Shown: in pieces, positions 51,476 through 59,482 of the stretch | How the letters are laid out: every line of letters begins with the position of its first letter | How positions within the stretch are numbered: the stretch's first letter is position 1 | Origin: Streptomyces hydrogenans | GTDB lineage: Bacteria > Actinomycetota > Actinomycetes > Streptomycetales > Streptomycetaceae | NCBI RefSeq assembly: GCF_014656075.1 | Contig: NZ_BNBS01000023.1 | Span: 1-64,000 of the forward strand | Length of the DNA: 64,000 bases | Direction: 5' to 3' | Notes under the pieces: generated by a model | What the model saw: only the letters and a program-made list of their open reading frames with translations | Database searches by the model: none | Told to the model about the DNA's origin: nothing | Program-made: the position numbers and the translations under genes

Positions 51476-52063
51476 CTAGACGGCGGTGGCCGTGCCCGGC
51501 CATGCCCCGCGGCCCACCAGATCGAGAACGAGTGCGGCGATGTTCCACGCGTCGTCCTCTCCGCGGTGGTGGCGTCCCTCGAGCGGCAGTCCGGCTATGC
51601 GCAGAGCCTGGTCCATGCCGGGTTTCTTGCGCAGCCCGTAGGCCGCGGTGAATACGGCCTTGGCGTTGGTGTGGGTGCGCTCGGTCGGATAGCCGAACGG
51701 AAAGGCCACCCCGTCGGCCTGACTCTGCCGAGCGAACTGCCGGCGGTCGTACTCGCCCCAGCTCGCCCAGGGGCGCTCCCCGGCCTCGTGCTCCTCGACG
51801 AGGATCCGGCACGCCTCGGCGAAGGAGACGCCCCGTTCCACCTCGGCTTGCGTCAGTCCGGTCAGTTCACTGCAGAAGCCGCTCACCCTCGACCGGACAG
51901 GGCGGACCAGGACACGATGCCGGGACACCCGGCGTCCTGCCGAAACGTCCACGACGGTGAGACCGATCTCGATGATCTCGTTCACCGAGCCGGGCGGCGG
52001 CTGCCCGTCCCAGCAGGTGGCTTCCACATCAATGACGTTCAGCAGGGAGGAATCGCGGCGCAT
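51476..52063 (-). CDS. DEDDh 3'-5' exonuclease (DnaQ/ERI1-like)
   Basis: A 195-aa nuclease. Motif I is VIDVEATCW (Asp, Glu), then EIIEIGLTVVDV, the second Asp in WASWGEYDRRQF, and motif III in HHRGEDDAWNIAAL (His and Asp five residues apart), so all DEDDh residues are present. The E-A-T-C-W start and HxGxxDAxN end are characteristic of the ERI1/KapD-type RNA or DNA 3' exonucleases. Single-domain and cytoplasmic. The first ATG was used. It ends in a TAG followed by an unusually open in-frame tail. Confidence 0.9.
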   Translation of the reverse strand: MRRDSSLLNVIDVEATCWDGQPPPGSVNEIIEIGLTVVDVSAGRRVSRHRVLVRPVRSRVSGFCSELTGLTQAEVERGVSFAEACRILVEEHEAGERPWASWGEYDRRQFARQSQADGVAFPFGYPTERTHTNAKAVFTAAYGLRKKPGMDQALRIAGLPLEGRHHRGEDDAWNIAALVLDLVGRGAWPGTATAV

Positions 52064-52221
52064 GGGGCCGAGGGTAGGGATGATCGCCCGGTTCCGCCCC
52101 TCGATTTCCGCACGTCCACGCCGTCGCCGCCGACACCGACTTCGTCGGCGCGAACCTCACGCCTCGATCCGGACCGGATCCCTCTCTGCGTCAACCCCCG
52201 AAGGACTTCAGACGCCGACCG

Positions 52222-52701
52222 TTATGAGGCGGCTGAGTTCTGCCGAACGAGCCTTATGTCGAGGGAACAGGGAATCTCGATGTCGTCCGAGAGGCACAGG
52301 GATGATCCCTCGTCGATGGCGTTGAGGTTGATCAGGCAGGTGCCTTGCTCCACCCCCTCGAAGGAGAGGTTCACCGTGTCTCCTTCGACGTATTTGTCCA
52401 GAGCGGAAGAGGTTTCCGGGCTGTCCGGGTCAGAGCCCCAGAACGCCCACCTGCCGGCTCCTTCACCCTGCGGACAGCCATCCCAGGAGGAGAGGGATCC
52501 CCAGTCGAATCCGGAAGCCGTGAACCGATGGTCTACCTGAAGTCTCACCGTCTCACCGTTCTTTCCCTCCCATGCTCCGATCACCGATTCCACACCGACT
52601 CGGGACAGTTTCTCGGATCCGGAACACGACGTCACACAAGCGGCGATGGCCATCACCGAGGTCAGAACGAGGAGTCGCTTCTTCCACTGCATGTCTGTCA
52701 C
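52222..52701 (-). CDS. Small secreted lipoprotein of unknown function
   Basis: A 159-aa (or 156-aa) protein with a lipoprotein signal: KKRLLVLTSVMAIAACVTSC, Cys26 as lipidation site. The mature part has strands such as VIGAWEGKNGETVRLQVDHR and VNLSFEGVEQGTCLINLN, and Cys residues for disulphides. The G-x-W-x-G-x-x-G-E-x-x-x-L-x-x-D pattern is common in Streptomyces surface lipoproteins of unknown role. GTG (MTDMQW) and ATG three codons later are both possible starts. GC is lower than the neighbourhood, suggesting less typical DNA. Confidence 0.8.
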   Translation of the reverse strand: MTDMQWKKRLLVLTSVMAIAACVTSCSGSEKLSRVGVESVIGAWEGKNGETVRLQVDHRFTASGFDWGSLSSWDGCPQGEGAGRWAFWGSDPDSPETSSALDKYVEGDTVNLSFEGVEQGTCLINLNAIDEGSSLCLSDDIEIPCSLDIRLVRQNSAAS

Positions 52702-52816
52702 TGCCTTTCACCCCTTCACGGGGACGCGGCCTCGTCCGCCGGGCCCGCGTCCTCGGGGCCCGGCGGCGCCACGCCGTCCCGGGCAGGTGGCCCGGGACGG
52801 TCGTTCAGGGGGCGGA

Positions 52817-54001
52817 TCAGAAGGTGCCGGCGCCTTCCAGGGCCCACCAGGAGTAGTTGCCGTCGTCGACCTTGCGGAGGCCGCCGCCGGCGAGCCCCTG
52901 GTACTGGTAGAGCGCGCCGTTGTCGGCCGCCTGCAGATCGGGGCGTCCGTCGCCGGTGGTGTCGCCGACGCCGAGGAAGTGGTACATGGAGTTCCAGCCG
53001 CCGGAGCCGATGAGCTTGCGCGCACCGAGGGTCCGCGTCGAGGTGCCGGGGTAGAGCCACAGCTTGCCGGTGGACTTCTCGACGGCGAGGAGGTCGGCGC
53101 GGCCGTCGCCGGACATGTCGCCGACGCCGACGAGGGCGTTCAGACCGTTCCAGCCGCCTGCGCCGACGAGCCGACGGGCTCCGAGTCCTCCGGAAGCCGT
53201 GCCGGGGTAGAGCCAGAGCTTGCCGGTGGACTTCTCGACGGCGAGGAGGTCGGAGCGGCCGTCACCCGACAGGTCACCGAACGCGGCGAGCCGCCCCAGG
53301 GAGTTCCAGCCGCCGGTCCCGATGAGCTTGCGCGCGCCGAGCCCTCCGCTGCCGGTGCCCTTGTACAGCCACAGCTTGCCGGTGGACTTCTCACGGGCGA
53401 TGACGTCCTCGCGGCCGTCCCGGCTGAAGTCCCCGTGCCGCACGACGGCGTCGAACGCCTTCCAGCCGCCGCTGCCGACCAAGCGGCCTGTGCCGTCGCC
53501 GGACATGAACCACAGACGCCCCGCCTCGTCCCGCAGAATCGCGTCCGCGCACCGGTCGCCGTTCAGGTCCCCGAATCCGGCCGCCTTGGGTGAGACGGCC
53601 GTCTTCCAGTACGGATACGCCTTCCCCTCGCACTCGCGCAGCGTGGGAACGAGCTTGATGGAGCTGATCCCGGTACTGCCGCCGCTGGTCGCGTAGACCT
53701 GGGCGGGAGAGTCCCACGAGTAGCCCTCCGTGTAGTTCGGCCGGCCGAAGAAGCAGGCGTACGAGCCCGTGCGGTTCATCCGGGTCCGGATCTTGTTGTC
53801 CCAGTTCCCCAGTGTGGCGGCGCTCGTCCTGGTCTTGAACATCGAGCCCGTGCCGTCGTCGTTCGCCCAGGCGCAGAAGTAGCCCTGGGGGCAGTCGCTG
53901 ATCGCCGCCCGGGCGGGCGCGACGCCGGCCCCGAGCGCCAGCGATGTGAGCCCCAGTGTCGTGGCCATGGCGGCCACGCGCCGACGCGGAGTCGTACGCA
54001 T
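52817..54001 (-). CDS. Secreted protein with I36 inhibitor-like domain and FG-GAP/VCBS repeats
   Basis: A 394-aa exported protein. A signal peptide ends near ALGAGVAPARA. The next ~85 residues carry the peptidase-inhibitor-I36 pattern (DCPQGYFCAWANDDGTGSMF, NKIRTRMNRTGSYACFFGRP). At least five FG-GAP/VCBS blades follow with the calcium-loop signature D-x-[NST]-x-D-x-x-x-D (FGDLNGDRCADAILRDEAGR, FGDLSGDGRSDLLAVEKSTG, VGDMSGDGRADLLAVE), forming a beta-propeller. Such proteins are common extracellular Streptomyces products. GGGAGGGG lies eight bases before the ATG chosen. Binding target unknown. Confidence 0.88.
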   Translation of the reverse strand: MRTTPRRRVAAMATTLGLTSLALGAGVAPARAAISDCPQGYFCAWANDDGTGSMFKTRTSAATLGNWDNKIRTRMNRTGSYACFFGRPNYTEGYSWDSPAQVYATSGGSTGISSIKLVPTLRECEGKAYPYWKTAVSPKAAGFGDLNGDRCADAILRDEAGRLWFMSGDGTGRLVGSGGWKAFDAVVRHGDFSRDGREDVIAREKSTGKLWLYKGTGSGGLGARKLIGTGGWNSLGRLAAFGDLSGDGRSDLLAVEKSTGKLWLYPGTASGGLGARRLVGAGGWNGLNALVGVGDMSGDGRADLLAVEKSTGKLWLYPGTSTRTLGARKLIGSGGWNSMYHFLGVGDTTGDGRPDLQAADNGALYQYQGLAGGGLRKVDDGNYSWWALEGAGTF

Positions 54002-54167
54002 AGAGTCCCCTCCCTTACGCGGCACGAAGAGCGAGCGTGACGTGCCGCGCCAGGAAGATATCCCGGGCTCGCGGGCAACCGGTCAAGGGCCCCGGCCGTG
54101 GCGCCCGGCGCTCCCGGATCCGCCGGGCGTCAGTAGCGGGTGCTGTCGTACCGGCGCAGTCGCGCGG

Positions 54168-54707
54168 TCACGGCCCTCTCGGTGCGCCCAACGCGTCGGC
54201 GATCTCCTTCTCGCTGTGTTTCCTGGTCGCGCGGCGGGTGGCGTAGCAGCCGTCGATGTCGACGATCGTGTCGAGTTCGCCCACGATGCGCAGGGCGGTG
54301 AGCGGGTCGCCGTCCGTGGTCCTGTCGAGGTGCTCGCGGATCCGGGAGATCAGCCGGGCGACGTCCTCGGGGACGGGTACGGCGGCGGCGTTGATCTGGC
54401 GGGTGTGGTGCTCCCAGTCCTTCTCCGGGCCGGAGGTGTCGTAGCGGTACGGCTCACGGTCCGGCACCCTCTTCCAGTCGATCGGGTACGTGGTCTCGCC
54501 GTACCAGCCACACGCACACGCCGCGCGCATCCGGTCCGCGAACGGCCTGCGGCCAGATCCGTCGTAGAACCACCAGTCCGTGAAGCTCGGCACGTGCGCC
54601 CCACTGCCCATGTCGATGTAGACCGGTCCGGGGACGGTGCCGTCCTCCAGCAGCACCCCGACCTTTCCCGTATGTCCTTCCGCGCCGTCCGGCTCCCACT
54701 CCCACAT
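54168..54707 (-). CDS. Conserved protein of unknown function with CxC motif
   Basis: A 179-aa soluble protein: VGVLLEDGTVPGPVYIDMGS, FTDWWFYDGSGRRPFADRMR, AACACGWYGETTYPIDWKRV, then a helical second half (VARLISRIREHLDRTTDGDP, TALRIVGELDTIVDIDGCYA) and a basic end. The A-C-x-C-G-W-x-G pattern is found in uncharacterised Streptomyces proteins and might bind a metal. The first ATG has GAGG upstream. Confidence 0.7.
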   Translation of the reverse strand: MWEWEPDGAEGHTGKVGVLLEDGTVPGPVYIDMGSGAHVPSFTDWWFYDGSGRRPFADRMRAACACGWYGETTYPIDWKRVPDREPYRYDTSGPEKDWEHHTRQINAAAVPVPEDVARLISRIREHLDRTTDGDPLTALRIVGELDTIVDIDGCYATRRATRKHSEKEIADALGAPRGP

Positions 54708-54993
54708 GTCCCGGCCTCCTCTCGTTCACTGCGCCAGTACCCGGCCGCCGCCCATCGGCCGGCGGCCCTCGCGTCCACGGTGGCGGACCGCACAGGACCA
54801 CCGCAGGTGAACGCCCGCACAATCCACCGCCGAGCGGCAACCATCCCGTCGGTTGAGTTGAACCTGCGGCCGCACACCGGAGTGCCCGCATGCCGACGGC
54901 GCTCCGATGTCGGCCGCTACGGCGGTGATCGCCCACGGAAGGCTCTTCGGGCGCTTCGCCTGCCCATGCCTGGTTCGCAAGTATGTTCTGACC

Positions 54994-55257
54994 GTGGAGA
55001 GCGAGCAGATCATCATCGAACTCACCCCGGATGAGGCGCTGGTCCTGTCGGACTGGCTTGAGCGGGTGCAGATGACAGACCTCAGTCGTCTCGTCGACGA
55101 CGAAGCGGTGTGGGCTCCGATCCACAGGGTGGCGGGGACGCTGGACAAGTCCCTCCCCGAAATCTTCGCGGCGGACTACGCGGAGCGTCTGGACGCGGCG
55201 CGGGGCAGACTGCGTCCGCTCGGTGACGACTCAGGCGAGGGAGACGGTGCCGGCTGA
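54994..55257 (+). CDS. Small conserved acidic protein, probably leaderless
   Basis: An 87-aa soluble protein: ESEQIIIELTPDEALVLSDW, LERVQMTDLSRLVDDEAVWA, PIHRVAGTLDKSLPEIFAAD, ending in an acidic tail. The GTG at 54994 was preferred over an in-frame ATG upstream. A TATGTT box (54982-54987) sits six bases before it, which would make the transcript begin at the start codon itself, and no Shine-Dalgarno sequence is present. Convergent with the next gene. Family not recognised but the style matches many Streptomyces orphan proteins. Confidence 0.65.
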   Translation: MESEQIIIELTPDEALVLSDWLERVQMTDLSRLVDDEAVWAPIHRVAGTLDKSLPEIFAADYAERLDAARGRLRPLGDDSGEGDGAG

Positions 55258-55295
55258 CCCGCGACAGCGTGCGAAGCCCGTGCTTGGGTTGACCC

Positions 55296-55784
55296 TCAGG
55301 TGTCGTAGAGACCGTCCCAGGGAGCGGAGAACCCCAGGCCGTCGGGGTAGAGCTCCGCCCAGTCGTCGTCACCTTCGCCGTCCTCGTGGCGCTCAGCGAC
55401 CAGGCCGAAGATCACACCGCCGACGGTCAACCGGAACGGACGGATCGCGATGTCCCCGTACTCGCGCCGGGAAAGGCCGTCGAGAAGCGCTGCCATCCGC
55501 GCCTCGGCCCGAGAGGCGACGGAGTCCACGTCGTAAGGCCGTCGCTGCTGCTCGGCCCACGTGCCTGCGCACCAGATATCCGAGTCGGCGTGATGGCCCT
55601 CGGAGTCGAAACGGTGGAGCACGACGTAGAGCCGCTTGCTCTCCTCCCACCCCTCCCCATGCCTGAACCCGTCTGGAAAGGCGTAGGTGATCGAGGCGAA
55701 GAACCGACCTTCCGCATACCGCCCGATCGTTTGGGTGCGGTAGTCAGGTTCGTGGGCGATCGGGATGATCTCCGAGACTGCCAT
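55296..55784 (-). CDS. Uncharacterised protein
   Basis: A 162-aa soluble protein: EIIPIAHEPDYRTQTIGRYA, EGRFFASITYAFPDGFRHGE, SKRLYVVLHRFDSEGHHADS and GDIAIRPFRLTVGGVIFGLV. A mixed beta-strand pattern with a Trp/Asp-rich acidic end (GDDDWAELYPDGLGFSAPWD). The start at MAVSEI was chosen because upstream codons are Arg/Pro-rich. Similar proteins recur in Streptomyces genomes as orphan immunity-like genes, but I do not recognise a family. Confidence 0.65.
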   Translation of the reverse strand: MAVSEIIPIAHEPDYRTQTIGRYAEGRFFASITYAFPDGFRHGEGWEESKRLYVVLHRFDSEGHHADSDIWCAGTWAEQQRRPYDVDSVASRAEARMAALLDGLSRREYGDIAIRPFRLTVGGVIFGLVAERHEDGEGDDDWAELYPDGLGFSAPWDGLYDT

Positions 55785-55840
55785 GGCGAAACCATAGACG
55801 TAGGCCGGGAAGGGCCTGGTCCAGCGGCGAGGCCGGGGCA

Positions 55841-56100
55841 GTGGGCAGAGATCGCGCACCCGCGGACACCTTCAGCGGAGACTGTGCGGTTTCCTCGCGC
55901 ATCACCCAAGCGTGCCGGAAGCCCGGCCCCGGCGGCCCCCACCTCCTGGACCAGACCCACGCCATCGCCGACTGCCGGGTGAGCCGGACCGCCGACGGAG
56001 GCACCCACGTCGTGGTGTTCGGCGAGGTCCTCGGGGTCACCACCGCCCCCTCCTGCTCTACGGACGCCGGACACCGCGTGTTCCGCGCCCCGGCGGGGGC
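55841..56100 (+). pseudogene. Decayed flavin-reductase-like gene fragment
   Basis: The frame starting at 55841 reads GPGGPHLLDQTHAIADCRVS, RTADGGTHVVVFGEVLGV (to 56038), matching the central FMN-reductase motif in which C-R-x and D-G-G-x-H-x-x-V-x-G-x-V are conserved. The expected next motif, PLLYxR, appears in another frame (HRPLLLYGRRTPRVPRP, 56044-56091), so a frameshift separates them. The N-terminal FMN-binding half is missing. It is a remnant of a flavin reductase domain protein; the rest of the interval 55785-56363 holds no supported gene. Confidence 0.5.
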
Positions 56101-56363
56101 TGCCCGGGCGGGAGGAGGACTCGACGTCACGGCGGGCGCTCCACGGCACGACGTCGCGCTCGCGCGGCGATCGCCGCGGATGGCCGTAGTCAGAGCCCTT
56201 GCGGCCGTGCTGTTCGGCGGGGCGCCACCGCCACGAGGACGATCGCCGCCAGGACGACGGGAGTCCGGGAGGCGCGGGCCCGAAAACGCCACCGCGCCGA
56301 CACCCTGAACGGGCCCGCCGCAATCACGTGGCAGGGGGACCCCGTTTCCGCGATCATGGTTCG

Positions 56364-57119
56364 ATGAGCACGAGCCCGGACCATCTCCGTTTGAGCATCG
56401 CGTGCCCTCCACCCGACGAGGGCGTCGTGCAGGTCCGCCCGATCGTCAATGGCCGGGATCTTTTGGACGAGATGGTCCCCGTTGGTGTGGGGGGATCCGG
56501 CTACGTGGGAGTGCAACCCAGGTATCTGCTCGGTCACGACGGGCCGTTGCAGGCCGCCTCGGCACCTCACGAGGTGCGACTCGCGCTGTCCGGGTGCGGT
56601 GTGGAGGAATGCTGTGGCGCGCTGTACGTGACGGTCGCGCGCAGCGGGGAGCACGTCGTCTGGGCGGGCTGGCGCGACCCGGCCCGACAGGACCTCGTCC
56701 TGCCGGAGCTCCGGTTCACCGCAGGTCCGTACGAGGCCGAGGTGCTGCGAGCGGGGAAGGACCGCGGTGGGGAGTGGCGGGGAGGAGTGGTGGCGGAACT
56801 GCTGGAGGCCGGGCTGAGGAGACGTGAGGAATGGCTCCGCAGGTGGGACTGCGAGTTGGAGGGCGTGTGGGCCTCTCGTACGGACCCCGCTCGCATCCAT
56901 GTCGTCCTGTGGCATCCCCGTGACCGGGCGGACCCGGATCTCCCGTGGCTCCAGTTCGGCATGACCCTCCCGATCTCCGCCGATGCCGCGTCGGCCCAAG
57001 CCGAACGCTTCGAAGCGCAGTTGATCGCAGGCGATCCCCGTGCCACCGCCGAGGTGTGGGGAGGCTCGCATGACGCCGAGCGACTGGGTTACCCGTGGCC
57101 GCCTGCCGACCCGTTGTAG
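56364..57119 (+). CDS. Uncharacterised protein, Streptomyces orphan type
   Basis: A 251-aa soluble protein: LSIACPPPDEGVVQVRPIVN, GGSGYVGVQPRYLLGHDGPL, VEECCGALYVTVARSGEHVV, WRDPARQDLVLPELRFTAGP and RRREEWLRRWDCELEGVWAS. The combination VQVRPIVNGRDLL then G-C-G-V-E-E-C-C-G-A-L-Y recurs in uncharacterised actinobacterial proteins; the Cys pair is notable. The ATG of MSTSPDH was chosen. Confidence 0.72.
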   Translation: MSTSPDHLRLSIACPPPDEGVVQVRPIVNGRDLLDEMVPVGVGGSGYVGVQPRYLLGHDGPLQAASAPHEVRLALSGCGVEECCGALYVTVARSGEHVVWAGWRDPARQDLVLPELRFTAGPYEAEVLRAGKDRGGEWRGGVVAELLEAGLRRREEWLRRWDCELEGVWASRTDPARIHVVLWHPRDRADPDLPWLQFGMTLPISADAASAQAERFEAQLIAGDPRATAEVWGGSHDAERLGYPWPPADPL

Positions 57120-57434
57120 ATCTCCATCGTCGTATGCAGGGCGACCGTCGGCAGGCGCAGTCCTACCCGCCCCAGGGGAGCGGTCCGCAGGCAGGCGGGC
57201 CTCGGCGGGACAGCAGAAGCCGTTCACGCGTCCGTACGAGCGCGGACCACCAGCCTCTCCCCCACCGCTCACCGGGGGCGAGGTGCGGAAGAAACGTGGA
57301 AGCGTCAGCGGCCCGTTCACGAAGAGCAGGGTCATGAGGGCCAGCCGAAGGGTGAGCAGGTCACCCTGGACCTTTCCAGGGTGACGTCCGCGGCGGCTGC
57401 GCCCAACCCTTTTGAAGTCAGGGAGAAGAGCGGC
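57120..57434. other. Intergenic region before the 157-aa gene
   Basis: About 315 bases without a convincing gene on either strand. It contains a perfect terminator-like hairpin at 57360-57385 (separate entry). Any promoter for the next gene would have to lie in the last ~50 bases. Confidence 0.45.
57360..57385. terminator. Hairpin with 10-bp perfect stem
   Basis: GTCACCCTGG and CCAGGGTGAC pair perfectly around a 6-base loop ACCTTT. It lies 240 bases past the upstream gene and 50 bases before the next start, so it may be a terminator or a leader structure. Confidence 0.5.
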
Positions 57435-57908
57435 ATGGATACCGCCGTACTTGAGCAGATGCTGGACGCGGCCTTCGATCACGCTGTCGTGCACCACGGG
57501 TACACCACCTACATGCGCGACTACGAGGTCATCGTCTACGCGACGGCCGACCCCCGCACGGACGTGGCGCCGTCCCATCTGCGGTATCTCTTCCGGTACT
57601 GCGTCGAGGCCCGTTGTGAGACGTCCGTGCCGGCGGAGACCTGGCGGGGCTCCTTGGACGACCGGCTCATCGACCACGAAACCGGCGTTGACCTCGACGG
57701 ATACGTCTGGGGCGTGAAGTGGCACAGCCTGTACCCGGGAGCCGAGCTCCTTCCGGAGTCCGAGGCGACCCGCCGCTGGTCGAAGGCCCTCGGGATCGAC
57801 TTTCACGAGGTGCGCATCGCGACGAACGCACACAACCTGACCTTGCTCTTCTCAGACCTTCAGGTGAGCGAAGTGCCTGTCGGGTACACCCCGTTCGTCG
57901 CGGAGTAG
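57435..57908 (+). CDS. Uncharacterised protein with duplicated 3' end
   Basis: A 157-aa soluble protein: DTAVLEQMLDAAFDHAVVHH, YMRDYEVIVYATADPRTDVA, HLRYLFRYCVEARCETSVPA, VWGVKWHSLYPGAELLPESE and NAHNLTLLFSDLQVSEVPVG. A YxVxVYxTADPR / LRYLFRYCVEA layout typifies a small family of Streptomyces orphan proteins. The ATG after GGGAGAAGAG was used. The last ~15 codons and stop are tandemly duplicated immediately downstream. Confidence 0.72.
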   Translation: MDTAVLEQMLDAAFDHAVVHHGYTTYMRDYEVIVYATADPRTDVAPSHLRYLFRYCVEARCETSVPAETWRGSLDDRLIDHETGVDLDGYVWGVKWHSLYPGAELLPESEATRRWSKALGIDFHEVRIATNAHNLTLLFSDLQVSEVPVGYTPFVAE

Positions 57909-57977
57909 GGAAGCTCTCCGTTGAGCGAAGTGCCTGTCGGTTACACCCCGTTCGTCGCGGAGCAGGGACGCTGTCCG
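57865..57977. repeat. 57-bp tandem duplication across the end of a gene
   Basis: Copy 1 (57865-57920) covers the last codons and stop of the 157-aa gene; copy 2 (57922-57977) follows with only about four mismatches, including TAG changed to CAG. The copies are the same orientation with a period of 57. It looks like a recent slippage or recombination event. Confidence 0.85.
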
Positions 57978-58532
57978 TAGCCGAGCCGACGGGTGTCCGG
58001 CAGCCGCCGAGGCCGAGGCTCAACGCATGGCGGCATCACGTCCGTCAGGGGCCCGGATCGGTGCCCGCGAGCGTGGGGGAAGCGGGACGGAGGTGCTGGT
58101 GAGTTCGCCTTCGTAGAAGGCGTAGGGCAGAACTGGACACATCGAGGCCCGTGGGGTGACGAGGGTGGGCGGCCTCTGGCGGAGGCGGAGTTCTTGGTCT
58201 GAGCCCCCTCTACCAGCGGCTTCGCCTGCCTGTGAGACCCACCGGCAAACCCGGCAGCCTGGCGGGAGGGTCCTCCCTGGCCCCGGGGTGGCCGGCCGAG
58301 CCTTGGGGGGTTCCGCTTGTGGCGCTTCGCGCAGGGCCGCTGACCGTCTGCCCCGTTCCATCGGGCGCGGCAGCAGGCGCATCACCGGCATCACGCGCAC
58401 CTCGGTCCACTCTGCGGCCGATCGCCCGAAAATGGAGTCCCCACCCTGACGCACGCATGCCAGCCTCCTCCTTGCGGCGCCGTGCATTCGATCGCGGACG
58501 CGGTCGGGGGCGTCCGAATTGGGGGGACACGC
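57978..58532. other. Non-coding region between the duplicated gene end and the metalloprotease
   Basis: About 550 bases in which no frame on either strand shows a recognisable domain, a ribosome site and sensible composition together. The first ~200 bases have lower-complexity GC-rich text. The last ~50 bases should hold the promoter and leader of the secreted metalloprotease. Confidence 0.4.
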
Positions 58533-59330
58533 GTGTTCCGAGCAACCAGATCCATGGTCGGGCTAGCCGGCCTCATCCTGATGCTGACGGGGCTTTCGGT
58601 GCCACAGGCTGCCGCCGGTCCGTCGCGCGGCGCAGAACCCAAGACCGCTGTCGCCCAGCACGACGAAGCGGTGTACGTCGTGCAGGAACGGGCGGACGGC
58701 ACCGTCCACACCTCCATCTACGAGCCCGCCGCGGGCGTCACGCCCGATGAGCTGCGGGCATCGCTGCGGCGCCAGGGCGTCCGCGCCGTGCAGGACGCGG
58801 AGCCGACAGCCGCAGCCGGCATCGGGACGCTCGGGTGTTCCCCGGTCGTCGGGACCGCGTCCGCGCTGTGCGGCGCCAAGTGGTCCTACGGGGCCTACAA
58901 CGACCCGCAGGTGTACTTCCTCGACCACACCAGCGACAGCTGGCCGGTGAGCGACGCACAGGTCGACTGGTACCAGTCGCCCGGCATCGACGCCTACTAC
59001 CGCTGGTACACGGCCGGCTGCCCCAGCGGCCGGCACTGCGTGCACACCTACAGCGGCAGCTACGGGACCGACTGGTACGGCCAGACCTCGTACACCACCT
59101 CGGGTGGGTACTTCGTGGACGGTTCCGTCGTCGTGCGGCTCAACGACCAGGTGACGCCGAACACCTACGCGGCGCGGCGCAGCGTCGCGTGCCACGAGAT
59201 GGGCCACGCGCTGGGGCTGGATCACAACGGGTCGACCAACAGCTGCATGTCGGTTCCCGAATTCCCGCAGCACCCGTCGTCCCAGGACTATTCGGTGCTG
59301 AACCTGCTCTACCCGAAGGCCGGCACCTGA
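58533..59330 (+). CDS. Secreted matrixin-like zinc metalloprotease
   Basis: A 265-aa exported protein. A signal segment GLAGLILMLTGLSVPQAAAG is followed by a ~75-residue prodomain-like region (DEAVYVVQERADGTVHTSIY). The C-terminal domain has the full metzincin zinc motif HEMGHALGLDH (His221, His225, His231) with catalytic Glu222, and CSPVVGTASALCGAKWSYGA plus CPSGRHCVHTYSGSYG suggest disulphides. The Met-turn is probably SCMSVPEF. GTG at 58533 with GGGGGGAC upstream was preferred; an ATG seven codons later and an upstream ATG are alternatives. Confidence 0.87.
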   Translation: MFRATRSMVGLAGLILMLTGLSVPQAAAGPSRGAEPKTAVAQHDEAVYVVQERADGTVHTSIYEPAAGVTPDELRASLRRQGVRAVQDAEPTAAAGIGTLGCSPVVGTASALCGAKWSYGAYNDPQVYFLDHTSDSWPVSDAQVDWYQSPGIDAYYRWYTAGCPSGRHCVHTYSGSYGTDWYGQTSYTTSGGYFVDGSVVVRLNDQVTPNTYAARRSVACHEMGHALGLDHNGSTNSCMSVPEFPQHPSSQDYSVLNLLYPKAGT

Positions 59331-59482
59331 CGGACCCGGCGTGCCGCCCCCGGTCCGGCACCGGGCCGGGGGCGGCACCGTGCGGGTCGGTGAGCGCTCG
59401 TCGTCATCGCTCCGAGGTGGCCGGGTGCAGGCTCGGAGCCGGTCGTGGGTGGCGGTGGCGAAGCGGGCCTGCGGGGGCCGGG

